From Anniella stebbinsi (lineage: Eukaryota > Chordata > Lepidosauria > Squamata > Anniellidae), in the NCBI GenBank assembly GCA_029215795.1, contig JARDYH010000003.1, positions 172,558,382 to 172,622,381 of the forward strand: a stretch of 64,000 bases of DNA, given 5' to 3'. Within the stretch, counting starts at the first letter, position 1. Every line of letters begins with the position of its first letter. A program made the position numbers and the translations under genes. Shown here piece by piece: positions 1-11,098 of the stretch. A model generated the notes under the pieces. The model made no database searches. It saw only the letters and a list, made by a program, of their open reading frames with translations, and had not been told where the DNA came from.

Positions 1-534
1 CTAACTACCCTGCCTAATCACCCTTCTTGAGTGCATGTGGGTCTTCTTTGCACTGCTGCAGGATGTGGAAATAGCTACTCTTCTGTAACTGCTTGGAGAA
101 CCATGGGAAGAGGTTTTCATGCCTCTTGGCTATCAGCTGGGCTGGCAGGGATTTTTTGCTTTATGTGGTGATTGCAGGTGTTTGTGCTTGGGAGCATGGA
201 GCGCTCAAGGTCACTGTGCACACCCATCCCCTTAGCAAGCCACCATTGTGCATAAAAATGGTGGCTCATTATGGAAATGGCAGCCCTATAACTACCATTT
301 ATGCAAGATTATTCATGCCTCTAATGGCAGCACTAATGGCAGCTCTGTGGCAGTGCTTGGTTAGCCATGGGGTTAACCATGGGAGGCTGACACACAACAC
401 ATTAAGCCATTGTTATGGCTGCTAATCCTATTGCAACATGTGGTTAGTGACAGTGGTTAAACCACGGTTGTATAACCATTATGATTAGGGAAAATGCCCT
501 ACCTAAGATATGATAAGCCATCAAGGAAGGAATT
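1..534. other. No gene recognised; short hairpin
   Basis: No coding region or classified repeat is recognised. A small inverted repeat (arms 240-247 and 257-264, CCACCATT/AATGGTGG) and several ATGGCAGC/CCATGG phrases suggest an old palindromic element, but no termini are visible. Confidence 0.4.
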
Positions 535-1870
535 CTTTATTGTAGTCTATAGACCATAAAAAAGCATACAAATTTAAAATTTACATCATCAGCTGTTAGA
601 CGATTAATCAATTAAGAACCCACCAGTTGCACTCTATACAAGGTAGTAAGATATAAAAATTTGGCAACTTGATTTGTGACCATTTTGTCCTTGGCCTGTA
701 GAAGTATAGTGGTAAGAGACTCATGCGAATGCCCAATGTAGCCCTGAAGGATTGGTCTCAGCAGATCGTTTCTAATGCCGTTGTAGAGCTCATAGCTGAG
801 AAGCACGTGGGAGACTGTCTCTACCTCAGAGCTAGAGCAGGGGCAGTATCTTTCTTCCCTTGGAATCTTACTATATCTCCCCTCCAACAACTTGGAGGGG
901 AGTACGTTGAATCTGCCCTGTGTAAAGGCCTTCCTATATTTTGGAACAGACAACCATTTGAAATAATTTGATACCCCTCTTTCAGCACTATCAGGGATAC
1001 CTAGCGCTATCGGGGAACAAGGGCCAGTTCCAACTTTATGCAACATTTGAAGATCAATATCCTCTAATCTCTGTTTGATGGAGAATTTTACCTTTGTACA
1101 GTCAAGTTGAAACAAATATGGTAAATCTAAGCTGAGGGTTGCAACTCTGCTTACTAAGGCTTTAGTTCAAGGTGATTCAAAGGGGTCTAACAAGGCTTGG
1201 GTAACCAAGGAGTCATATGCCATAGAGTGATATTTACGAAACCAAAACTGTATCATTAAACTCCAGGCTACAGTGCTCAGAGATCTTAGCCCCGCTTCGA
1301 GATTGAGGGCTGGGCCAGAAACACATCTTGGTAGTCCTAAAATTAGCCTCAAAAATTCGGACTGCATTCCCTCCAATGAGGTTTTTATGAGCGGAAACCA
1401 AATTGGAGCCCCAAACAAAATCTGAGACAGGAGTTTAGCCTTATAGACCTTTAATACAGCTGGTAGGTACTTCCCCCTCCATGAAAGAAGTAGCTGGTAA
1501 GGGCCCCTATAGTCTGTTCCGCTTTGGCCTTGAGATACTTAACATGATTATTCCATTTTAAATTCATTTGAAAATAGATACCTAAGTATTTATATGAGTT
1601 AACCTGTTCAACTCTGCTTCCTCCGATTGACCAAATGTAACTAACTTTGGTCTTTGTGAACACCAAGATTTTAGATTTTTGGTAGTTAATTGTAAGTCTA
1701 TCCCTTTTGCAATATTGTGCTAATCTTTTTAACAGCCTCCTAAGACCCAATCGGGTCTGGGACAACAATACTGCATCATCCGCATATAAAAGTATATTAA
1801 CCTTTCGGTGTCCTAACCTAGGCGGATGAGATTGTATTGACTCAAGAAAAACTGGTAAATCAGCAAAAAC
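535..1870 (-). mobile_element. 5'-truncated non-LTR retrotransposon (LINE), antisense copy A
   Basis: Read on the minus strand, this is the 3' part of a LINE: reverse transcriptase palm and C-terminal region followed by a short AT-rich 3' UTR ending near 535 with an AATAAAGAATT-type tail. A second, diverged copy of the same family lies at 2331-3215 in the same orientation and shares the tail. The clade is not resolved by eye; it resembles the jockey/I/CR1 assemblage. The element is cut off upstream shortly before a CCTT microsatellite. Confidence 0.8.
612..1868 (-). pseudogene. LINE reverse transcriptase C-terminal remnant (copy A)
   Basis: Coding remnant of an RNA-dependent DNA polymerase that would copy the element's own RNA at a nicked target. 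The catalytic YADD box is visible at 1775-1786 on the minus strand, followed by a block ending YLGIYF (thumb-type region) within 1451-1768. Two more open blocks follow, 1167-1418 and 612-1115; the last carries a cysteine-rich CPC motif near the C-terminus, as is common downstream of LINE RT domains. At least two frame changes or stops separate the blocks and the N-terminal part, including any endonuclease, is absent, so the copy is dead. Family assignment is by motif only. Confidence 0.75.
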
Positions 1871-1906
1871 ACTTAACCATCATGGCTGGGCATGTTGTCT
1901 TAACAG

Positions 1907-1950
1907 TCCTTCCTTCCTTCCTTCCTTCCTTCCTTCCTTCCTTCCTCTCT
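1907..1950. repeat. (CCTT)n microsatellite
   Basis: About ten CCTT units in a near-perfect run, just upstream of the truncated 5' edge of antisense LINE copy A. Confidence 0.95.
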
Positions 1951-2330
1951 GTGGGTAAACAAGAGAGTCTCTTTGCCTTAAAATATGCCGAGCAGGTAAA
2001 AACAGGGTTCATAGCTCATTGGACTGTGGTAGACTTTCTGTACAGAGCTTAGAGATATACAAGCTGAAGACGGGTTCCATTCCATCCATTGTACACTGCA
2101 AAAATGCAGGATACAGTTCCCACAACTTTTCAGCTCTATAAAAAAGGGGGGAGTAGGCCAGGGGTGTGATCCTTATGCCTCTCCCCCCCAACAAACACAC
2201 ATTTGTTCTCTCAAGATTGGGTTCCATGAAGCTTGGTCACATATCAGTAAAAGAGGAATAATTGTGATTGTGCCTTAAGGGATTGTTTTTAGGTTGGATA
2301 GGAAAAGATATACAGTAGGATGTATAAATA
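1951..2330. other. No recognised feature
   Basis: Sequence between the two LINE copies. I see no convincing coding or repeat structure. Confidence 0.4.
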
Positions 2331-3215
2331 TTCAGTACTCAATTCTTTATTAACAGTCAACAGACCATAAAACCATTAAATTACAAAATTGTCAATTTTA
2401 ACAAATTTATAGAAATATCCTCAGATGACCATTTGTGATCTAACACGTGAGGCAAGATATATATTTTTCGAGACATATAGACTTATCCCTACCCTGGAGA
2501 AGGATAGTGACCAAAAATTCTCTGGATCAGCCAGGAAGTTTTTGAATAAATGATTGCAGCAAATCATTCCTGATCCTATTATAAAAGTTACAATTAAAGA
2601 GCACATGTACTATTGTCTCTATCTCTGAGTTATTACAAGGACAGAATCTTTTTCCTGCAGGTATTTTTTATATCTTCCCTCCAGCAGTTTGGATGGAAGA
2701 GCATTGAACCTGGCCAAGGTGAATACTTTCCTATATTTGGGAATATAAAGCCAATCAAGATATGCCATTCTTCCTTCACTAGGGTAATCTAATATACCTA
2801 ATGCCACTGGGGAACAGGGGCCTCTCGCAGATCCCTGCAGCTCTTGAAGATCAGTATCGTCCAATCTCCGCTTGAGAGTTGATTTAATATTTTCCAAATC
2901 CAGCAGAAATAGATGAGGGGAGTAAAACCCCAGAGTAATAACCATTTGCACTATTGTTTTGGTCCATAAAGATTCATAAGAATCCAAAAGAACCTGGGAA
3001 ACCAAGGAGTTATGAGACAGGTTATAAAATTGTCGAAACCAGTATTGTAGAGTGTGATTCCAGGCCACACTTCCCAGTGATCTTAGTCCAACCACCAGGT
3101 TTAGTACTGCACCGGACACACATCTTGGGGCACCCAGTATCAATCTGAGAAAAAGTGACTGGACCCTCTCCAGAGATATCTTGGAGAGTGGGAACCAAAT
3201 GGAGTCATCTTTGGA
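2331..3215 (-). mobile_element. 5'-truncated LINE, antisense copy B
   Basis: Second copy of the LINE family seen at 535-1870. The minus strand encodes the same sequence of landmarks (GAPRCVSG, then PCSPVALGI, then KYRKVFTLARFNALPSKLLEGR) and has a matching 3' tail containing AATAAAGAATT at 2331-2360. The residue identity between copies is clearly partial, so they are separate old insertions or diverged subfamilies rather than a recent duplication. The RT catalytic box is not included. Confidence 0.75.
2619..3143 (-). pseudogene. LINE ORF2 C-terminal fragment (copy B)
   Basis: A 174-codon open stretch on the minus strand homologous to the part after the RT thumb of copy A. It contains GAPRCVSG near its start and ends in a cysteine-poor version of the region that in copy A reads CPC. 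There is no intact start, no catalytic RT motif and no endonuclease, so it is a remnant. Confidence 0.7.
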
Positions 3216-3500
3216 GTGCCCCTCAGGAAGTAAGCTAGGTGGGTTGCTACAAAAGAGAGTGCCTTCTCAGTTGTGGCATTCTGTCTATAGAATGCCCTCC
3301 CCAAGAAAGCTTGCCTGGTCCCTAGATTGTTATCTCTTTGGAGCCAGCCAAAGACAATTCCCTCATATCAGGCATTTTACGTTTCATTTTTTTACAGTTT
3401 TTTTAAACAATTATTTACAGTTTTACATTGCATTTTCACCTGTACTCTATTATGTTTTTATTCTTTTAAATTTGTAGCCCACCCAGAGAACATTTTTTAT
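3216..3500 (+). mobile_element. L2-like LINE 3' fragment
   Basis: The plus strand reads like the C-terminal end of an L2/CR1-type ORF (a phrase like AFSVVAFCL..NALP, then AWSL and KTIP), followed by a T-rich 3' UTR and ending in a 'gcccacccagag' tail. It abuts LINE copy B directly. Classification by resemblance only. Confidence 0.5.
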
Positions 3501-5549
3501 CGGGCAGATTCAACATATAATAAAATACAAAATAGAATCACTTTTCTACTAATATATACTCAAAGCAACAACCCCAAAAGGGGGAAATACAAAAGGGCAA
3601 AAATGTTTTAACAAATAAGCATACAGGCTAGGAATAGTATTAGGTGAACTTAGATCCTATGGGTATTTATGTGAAAAGTTAGCCATGACTAGGTTGTCCA
3701 TGTCTAAGTTAAGTCCATTGATTTCAGTGTCAACTCAGTTTGCAGTTAGTCCTATACATACTTATCTGGAATGCGATAGAATTTAATTCTACGTGTAAAT
3801 AAAGCCCTATTCAGGCATTCCGAAAGGGGTTATAGTCCAGCATTCTCAAATGTGTGGTACAGGGTGACAGAAATGCATGGTGAGGAAGCAGAGCTAGAGC
3901 ACTCCCTCCCCTCACATGTTTACATTTCCTTCTTTCAGAACACTTGATTTGAGTCTACATTGAACCCATGAAATTAAGAATTAAAAACAACCATGAAAAG
4001 CAACAATTCAAATGTTAACAATAGTAGAACTAGATATTAAAAACCTGTTTTAATATAGAAGTTTACAGTTTCTTTTTGAAAGACAATAGGGAGGGATCCA
4101 GGTAAATCTCCACAGAGGTATTATGATGCACATGTATCTAGTTCACAGACATGCATGCTTATTGCTTGATTTCTTTCTACTTGATTATTTTACACGGCAC
4201 GAATAGAAGCTGAATGCATGCTACATCCCTACATTTGAGGGATATTAAATTTCTCTCTGTGGAGTAAAACATTATTGGCCATCAAGTGATGAAATACATG
4301 CATAACCAAATTAAACCATGATCACACTATGATCATATATAACATATACATTATGTAGTGTACTTCGGCAGTGACTATTGCCTGTTTGAAGGGAAGGAAG
4401 GTAAATTTTGCACATCTCTCCTTTGTGTGGGTTTGACCATGCATGCTAACCCCATAAAACTTCCACAGTATAGTGCACACGTGGGCAACCCACATGCTAC
4501 CTTCAGCCAAGGGCTGCCCCGCTGCCATCACTGCCAAACTGTCCACAGTTACAGAAATGCTGTGTGAAACAAAATTATGAAGAGGCATTGGGATGACTGC
4601 CCCCATACGCCTCCCACTGTCATAGTTGTTCTCCAGCCAGCCCAAAGAACTGTTTAGTGAATGAAAGAAAGTATCTCTGCATGCTTTCCTCCCCATTTAA
4701 ATACTTCACATCTCCACCTTCACTGCCTAGCTGATTGGTGCTGGGAAAAACTGTTTCCAGTGCCAATTGGCTGGGTGGGAGGATAGGAGGCTCCATAACA
4801 CCTCATTGTACAGGGAAGTGAAATTTAACCCTTCCCATCCCCACACAGTATGGGATAAGCTTGTCTGTGGGTGTGCATCCTACGTCTGCGGCCCCTGACT
4901 CATTGCCTCCCAAACATTTCCCATCCCTCCTCTATAGCAATCAGTAGATTATCTCATGTCATTTCTTCTTCGTGTTGCTAGTTGGGTTGTTTGACAAAGA
5001 CAATTGTTTACAGCCATGTTTCTGTTAGTTATACATATAAGTAAAGTGAATGAACATCTACATGAGTAATCATGAAAGAGGACATGCATTCTTAAGGGTT
5101 TTTTTTTCATCCTCTTGTGAAGTTTTCTCACTTCTCTTTTTCTTTACTTCTGGCTGTGTAGCTCAACTGTAGTCAAGCTTTCGCTGTGGTGCTCCCTTGT
5201 TGATCATTAGTATCAGCTAAGATCATAGTGTGGGGTTTGTGAATGGGCAATATATTTTTCTCCAGTGGCTGGAGATGCAGTGGCTGCAGAAAAGAAACTT
5301 GCCCACTACTTAAAACTATGATGAAATTGAAATGGATAGATTAGGGATGCCAGAGAAATCTGTAACAGATTCATATGAGTTTGGATTTTTATGACCCCAA
5401 CCTGTAGATTCTGTAGCTCTTTCCAAGCCATGTAGCTCTGATGGATCTACATACACTTTGGGAGGGAAATTTGCCCAAGCATTTGCACATGTGAACACTT
5501 GAGCTAATGCACATTAGCACAACTGAACATATGTGCAAATGTGCATAAT
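3501..5549. other. No gene recognised
   Basis: About 2 kb of A/T-rich DNA. Open frames are short and show no domain signature. A scrap near 3710-3800 resembles the small palindromic repeat better seen at 34159-34245. Confidence 0.5.
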
Positions 5550-5675
5550 GGCCCATTTATGCAACAGGGGAAATGTCTAATTTCCAGAAATTGCTCTGGA
5601 AATTACGCATTTCCCCTGTTGCATAAATGGGGCCATCATGGCTGCTATTTATGCAACAGGGGAAATGCGTAGTTT
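5550..5675. repeat. Hairpin palindrome plus third direct copy of its arm
   Basis: Arms of about 25 bp (5553-5577 and 5608-5632; core ATTTATGCAACAGGGGAAAT) are perfect reverse complements. The spacer is itself palindromic (ATTTCCAG ... CTGGAAAT). A further direct copy of the arm follows at 5646-5670. This looks like a MITE-type or fold-back element; no target duplication was recognised. Confidence 0.75.
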
Positions 5676-6220
5676 CTTTAGCTTCCATTGTGGCGCATAG
5701 TGGAGCTTCTGGATGAAGTGGAGGGGTGCCAAGCACTCATTGCACCTCGCAGGCACTCAGAGCATGGGGCTGCAAATGTGTTGCAGGCGCCAGACTGGGT
5801 CAGGAGGGGCAGACATGGGAGTCTGTTGTACTCCTGAACTCAGTTGGATGCCTGCAACATCCCTAATTGAAGCCAAACTGATCAGCAGAGCAATCCTACA
5901 GGAGAAGGGGCGAGAGAGACTCTGGTAAAGGAATCACCGAATTCAAATTCCTGCAGGACAAAAATTCGGGGATGTGGTTATTTTTTGTTTTGTTTTACTT
6001 CCACAACCACCCTTTTACCATCTCCTGGAATACTGTCCCCCCTGTTCTGAAAGATCCAAAGCATCACCTGATCTGCACCCTGGCTGCTCCCCTCTGTCTT
6101 CTCTACCTTGTAGCATTAATGGCAGAGGAGCAATGGTGGCAAAATCCTATCACCACCACCACTGCCTGCCCAGGATGCTGTCCCAGGAACCATAAGAGTG
6201 CACCTTCAAAGTTGGAACTA
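5676..6220. other. No recognised feature
   Basis: No gene or classified repeat seen. Confidence 0.4.
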
Positions 6221-6480
6221 ATATATCATTGTTATTTATAGTTATATAGCACTGTCAAGGTGATTGTTGTTTTACAGAATAAGAGGGCACAGTCCTTGCC
6301 CCAAAGAGTTTACAATCCAAAGTTCAACATAGGAGAAACAACAGAGGAAGAGGAGACAAGGGGAAGAAAGGGTAACTGGGGAGGGGGGTATTTGATTACT
6401 TCAGTTCTGGGTGCTTATTCCATGTTTCCCAGGACTGTTCACCATGGAACAAAACAATGATTTTCATTTCATGTGATTTA
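6221..6480 (+). repeat. Unclassified interspersed repeat (LINE-tail-like)
   Basis: Contains 'tatagcactgtcaaggtg' followed by 'agtttacaatcc', a phrase I associate with a widespread reptile LINE 3' tail. No coding capacity. Class uncertain. Confidence 0.35.
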
Positions 6481-6581
6481 CTAGGAACTGAATAAATTTC
6501 TTTTCCATAGCATGTGTAGACTCCATCTATCTTCATTTACCAGGGATAGCTCCTGTTTTTTTTAAATCTGTCCCTGGTAAA

Positions 6582-6870
6582 TAGTTTTTCCTAAGAAGAG
6601 CCATGCTGGATCAGAGCAATCTAGTCCTGCATTGTGTTCACACAGTGGCCAATCAGCTGTCGACGGGAAACCCACAAGCAGGACATGAATGTAACAGCAC
6701 TCTCCCATCCATGTTCCCCAGTGTACATAGGCATATTGCCTCTCATACTGGGGGTAGCATATAGCCATCAGGACTTATAGCCATTGATAGCCTTCTCCTC
6801 CAGGAATTTGCCCAAACCCTTTTAAAGCCATCCAAATTGGTGGCCATCACTACCTATCATTGTCATTTTG
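6582..6870 (-). mobile_element. CR1/L3-type LINE 3' UTR, antisense
   Basis: The reverse complement ends in the tail 'tggctcttctta' preceded by a diverged 'ctggatcagagc' phrase. The same 3' UTR family occurs in sense at 9062-9138, 19596-19800, 43590-43965 and 46716-46856, and antisense at 61535-62290. Non-coding here. Confidence 0.65.
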
Positions 6871-6949
6871 GAAATATTTGGTATGCCATGTAAAGGTCTT
6901 GTTTGCATGGATTGCCAAAGTTGCTTCAAAGTTCAGCTTTCTTCAGAGT

Positions 6950-7085
6950 CTCTAGAACAGGACTGAGTGACCTGTGGCTGTCCATACTCCAACTCCCACC
7001 AGCCTGAGACAGCACAGTTAATGGTCAGGAATCATGGTAGTTGTAGTCCTTCTGGAGGACTCATGGTTGCTCACCCTTGCTCTAT
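6950..7085. repeat. Unclassified repeat with 'gttgtagtcc' core
   Basis: Contains 'tggtagttgtagtcc' and 'aactcccaccagcctg'; a related phrase recurs around 10230-10335. This resembles a dispersed reptile repeat, but boundaries and class are not clear. Confidence 0.35.
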
Positions 7086-8006
7086 TCCAAGGACTGGTTG
7101 TTGTTGATGGATGCATCTTGTTTCTAGCACACATCCATGCAAATGCATGCACATGAACATTCAGGTATGACACAGCACTGTCATTTCAAATGCTCATTAT
7201 TTTGGGTCATGACCCATAGGTAGGCCCCAATGCACCATTTCACAATTGTCTCCCAATGTACCATTCCAGAACTGTGCATCTACATAATTTGATATGGCTG
7301 TAAGATACCCTATCTATATGGTAGTGTGTGAATGAGTTTACATTTTGTCAGTGTAATCTAGGAAAGATGATGGCTGAAACTATATATGCTGCACAGAGTG
7401 ATACATTATGAGATCTGAAAAACATTGGTTCTTTTCTGAGCAGGCTTGAGGCATATGTTTAAAATACAAAACATATGCCAGTTCTTTTTAACTTCACTAT
7501 GTCAGTAGTAGGTAGGGATACATTGAGTATCGTTTTGTTAAAACAAAGGAGACAATACACTCTGTATTTCCAAGATCCCTGGGGGAAAGTGTCATCTAGT
7601 TGTTCATTTTTTGCTCACTATATAAAAACAAAATGTCTGTCTCTTTTCAGTTCGAAAATATTATATTGATAGTAAGCAATAAAAAGAAGAAATTTCCAGA
7701 TGGCATAATTCAGCCAATACAGGACAAAGTAAACATTGCACTAAACGGTCTTATACTCTTTGTATTTATTTGAAGTACCCATCAGTTCATGAGGAAATCT
7801 TTGGATATTCAAGATAAATAGCCAGAGCACACTATGTGATCCCTTCACATAGTGGAGGGACAGGGTTCACCATGCACTTAATATGAAATGTGAGGGAGAC
7901 ACTCAGCACATATTGTCCCTTCCTTGTCAGCAGGTCACTTGAGTGGGTTAAGTGTCATCAAAAGCATATGCAGCCCTTCCTTTAAAATGGCCCACGGAGC
8001 AAGGAA

Positions 8007-8008
<2 letters not shown>
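7086..8008. other. No recognised feature
   Basis: No gene or classified repeat seen. Confidence 0.4.
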
Positions 8009-8050
<42 letters not shown>

Positions 8051-8058
8051 ATGTGTGT
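8009..8058. repeat. (GT)n microsatellite
   Basis: About 50 bp of GT with one CA interruption near the end. Confidence 0.97.
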
Positions 8059-9000
8059 GACAACCTTAGTCAGTCTTTCTTACACACACATGTACACATT
8101 CTCTCTCCTTCCATTCCTGAGGACTGATAGCTTGGCTCTAATAGCACAACTCTTATCTTCAAAATGTCTGCTGGTTGGCTAGAGACCAGTGGGTGTCTTC
8201 ATTGCTTGTTTGCAAGCAGCTGTTCTTGTAGGGCTGAAGGCAGTCTCCCCCTTTCCCTCACCAGTGGAACCTATTGTTTATCTGATATTGAGCTGCCTGC
8301 TTGTCTTTCACTTTTGGTATTCTTCCTTCATTTTATGATTCAAGTCCAATCAGACTTCCCCCCAATCATTTTCTTCCAATTTATTTCCACCACCCCTCCC
8401 CCTGCCACCCGCTCTCTCTCATCTCCTGTTTTTATTGCTGTTGACATTGCTCCATCTGCTTTCGAGTCTGATATGGAGACGTCCAGGCTACGAAAGCAGC
8501 TGCATATATCCATCTACTGGGTGATTAGTTCTTATTTTTGACTGGAGAAGCAACTGACTGAGAAATGACAAGACAGTATGGAACACACGTTAGAAAGAAG
8601 AGTAATCGGTCTCTTACTCAAGGATTCTGAAGGCGACTGCATTTTTTAAAAATGGCCCAATCAAAACTGAACACACTGGTTAATCAATTTAGTGCAACTG
8701 ATTTTGCTCAAATATATCTCATTTGTAGCATGTCCTTTCCCCCATCCTTAATCCATCTATGCTTATTAGTTGGTGAATGATAAAAGCCATGGTGCCATTC
8801 TTTCTGTCCTCCATTTTGCCCAACATGTGCGAAAAGAAACTCAGCAGGAGTTTTATAGAGCTCTGGCCCTCTCTTCCAGCTTTTAGTCAGGTGCATGGCA
8901 ATGGGATCAGCCATTCTCGAAAACATGGTGCCCCTTTGTGCCTCTTATTTGGAGGTTTTAAGCCTAACCCTAAAATACATCTGGTGAAAGATCAGTTGAA
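8059..9000. other. No gene recognised
   Basis: A 125-codon open stretch at 8164-8541 (+) shows no domain and has the low-complexity C/T-rich composition of chance frames. Nothing else is supported. Confidence 0.45.
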
Positions 9001-9138
9001 GGAAGGGCTTAGAGAGCTTTGGCTATTGAGCAGTATAGAAATGTAATAAATAACTATATGTCCTTGAGGAGCTGGTGGGCCACTGTTTGAATAGAATGCT
9101 GGATTAGAGGGACCCTGATCCTGCATGGCTCTTCTTAT
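9001..9138 (+). mobile_element. LINE tails: 'gtatagaaatgtaataaata' end and CR1/L3-type 3' end
   Basis: 9001-9054 ends with the 'ttggctattgagcagtatag' / TAATAAATA tail also present at 57010-57101 (sense) and 9956-10160 (antisense). 9062-9138 is a CR1/L3-type 3' end whose terminal 'ctcttcttatgttctta' is split by the hAT element at 9139-9502; the remainder resumes at 9503. Confidence 0.6.
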
Positions 9139-9502
9139 TAGGGATGTGCAGGGACCCCCAGGATCAGGACCTCCAATTTTGTCCCAAAATGGATCAGACA
9201 AAATCAGAAGACCCCCAGACTAGATCGGGCCTGATCCCAATCCAAAAATTGGACATCTGAGTTTTGGATCAGCCACCATTTTTGTTTTCCCCATAGACTT
9301 GCATTGGGGGAAAGAAAGCTTTCCCCCAATGCAAGTCTATGGAGAAAAAATGGTGGTGGGTGGGTGAGTGGGGGCCTAACTCCCCTCTCCCTGTCCCTCC
9401 CCCTCCCACGGTTCCCTCCCGGAGCCATCCGCAGACAGCCCCAGCATCTCCCCTGGATCGGTTCTGGATCGTGGATCGGACCCGATCCAGTGCATACCCC
9501 TA
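9139..9502. mobile_element. Non-autonomous hAT-type element (364 bp) with perfect 8-bp TSD
   Basis: Begins TAGGGATGTGCA and ends TGCATACCCCTA, near-perfect 12-bp terminal inverted repeats. It is flanked by the 8-bp duplication CTTCTTAT (9131-9138 and 9503-9510), the hallmark of hAT transposition. The interior has an inverted pair around 9288-9350 (ATAGACTTGCATTGGGGGAAA and its complement). No transposase is encoded. Restoring the flanks recreates the normal CR1-type tail phrase. Confidence 0.9.
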
Positions 9503-9510
9503 CTTCTTAT

Positions 9511-9955
9511 GTTCTTATTGCCAAGTGTTTATAACCTGCTCCTACTTCTCTGCTGGAGTAGAAGAGAAAATCTATGTGGAGGTTAAAGGAGCTGTTTTGC
9601 TCTGTACTTTCTCAGGTGTGCTCAGAGTTCTATGTTTTGATCAGGAGCTGCTACTGCAGTAGCTCATGTAGGGCTTCCAAAGGCCCTCTCTTGATTCAGC
9701 CACCCTTCTAGTATGACCAGACTTGTTATATGCTGCCTATATTCACCTTAGTCATCTCAGCAGATGCTGCCCACAGTATGGATAAACTGCATAAACTGGC
9801 CAGTCAGATTTGAAAGACAACAAGAAAAAGAGTGGTGTGCATAGAAATGCTAAAACCGCAGCATTTGTCAAAACAGGCTGTGTTTGAAAGGCCAGCTGTA
9901 TGGAAGGTTAATAAAGTAAGAGAAACAGCATAAAATAAGGATATACCCATAGATC
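9511..9955. other. No recognised feature
   Basis: After the last bases of the interrupted CR1-type tail (to about 9520) nothing further is recognised. Confidence 0.4.
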
Positions 9956-10160
9956 AATCTTATTTATTTATTTATTTATTTCTATATTGCCCAATAGCCG
10001 AAGCTCTCTGGGTGTTCACAAAAATTAAAAACACAAGGTAGAGCCTAAAATATAAAATATGGAAGCTTAAACACACAATATAAAAGTACGACCAGAATAA
10101 AAACTAGCAGCAATGCAGAAATTTAAAACACAGTGTTTAAACAGCACAGCAAAAGTCTAG
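9956..10160 (-). mobile_element. LINE/SINE 3' tail, antisense, with (TTTA)n
   Basis: Starts with a (TTTA)n run at 9961-9982 followed by 'ctatattgcccaatagccg', the reverse complement of the tail at 9001-9054. An A-rich stretch follows. Class uncertain (L2/CR1-type tail). Confidence 0.55.
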
Positions 10161-10229
10161 GATGGTAAAATGCTAAAATCTTGGGAAAATAAACTTCACC
10201 TGGCGACGAAAGGAGTACAATGTTTCCCC

Positions 10230-10335
10230 AGTTTGGCAGATTCCAGATTTTTTTGGACTACATTTCCCTTCATTCCTGACCATTGGCTGTGCTGGATGGA
10301 GCTGATGGAGCTGATAGAGTTGTAGTTGAAAACAT
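10230..10335. repeat. Unclassified repeat (related to 6950-7085)
   Basis: Contains 'ttggactacatttccc' and 'gttgtagttgaaaac', opposing phrases typical of a dispersed reptile repeat. Weak. Confidence 0.35.
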
Positions 10336-10955
10336 ATAGGGGACACCAGGTTGCAGAGGCTGTCCCTCATTTTTTTCCCCATTAGACGACATACCCCATT
10401 CTTGATTTATTAGGCTGGGTTTGTGTGTGTTTGTGTTGTTGTTGTTGTTGTTTGGTATGTCCCACACAACACTGAATATGGTTACAGACAGGTTTCTAGT
10501 TACCCCCCCCCCCAGTTATACCACTAACAGGTATTCTGCTGTTCAAAATGGATTACAGGAAGTAATAGGAATACATGCTGTATCATCTCAAGGTGGTAAA
10601 ATGCCATCTCACCTTATCCCAAATCTTTTGTAATATTAATGAATTGAGCTGTTGTTGTGATTGTGTTGGGAAGGTGATGCAATGCCAGAAGCTTAAAGGT
10701 CTATGAGGAATGAAAAATGCATAAACCTGGATCAGTGATAGCTCTGTGTTGTGCTCATTGACCTTTCTGATGATGAAAGTTTCAAAACTCTTATGGACTG
10801 TTCTTGCCAAAAGGTGGTGAAACATTGGAAAGCACACAGGACGTTTCAGTGGCATACAGACATTTTGTGTATGCACACACATAGAACCCTGATCGGACTA
10901 AAGTTAGTGATGACTAAGTCACTTTGAAAACAATGGTACTTCAATTAGTCATGAC
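10336..10955. other. No gene; (TTG)n and poly-C tracts
   Basis: Holds (GTT)n at 10435-10451 and an 11-base C run at 10503-10513. Otherwise unrecognised. Confidence 0.45.
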
Positions 10956-10959
10956 AGAC

Positions 10960-11030
10960 TTGTTCCATTTGCTTTCAATAGGACCTACAGTGCTATCCTA
11001 TTGAATTCAATGGGACTTATGTCCAGGTAT
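10960..11030. repeat. Fragment of small palindromic MITE-like repeat
   Basis: Contains 'gtgctatcctattgaattc' and 'caatgggacttatgtcc', matching the family better preserved at 34159-34245. Confidence 0.5.
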
Positions 11031-11098
11031 TTACTCATATATTTATTAAATCCATATACTGCTCAACTGGTAGATGTTCTTGGAGCAGTTTGTAATCA

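Noticed and set aside
8164..8541. 125-codon plus-strand frame as a possible gene
   Set aside because: Low-complexity C/T-rich translation, no motif, no splice or promoter context.
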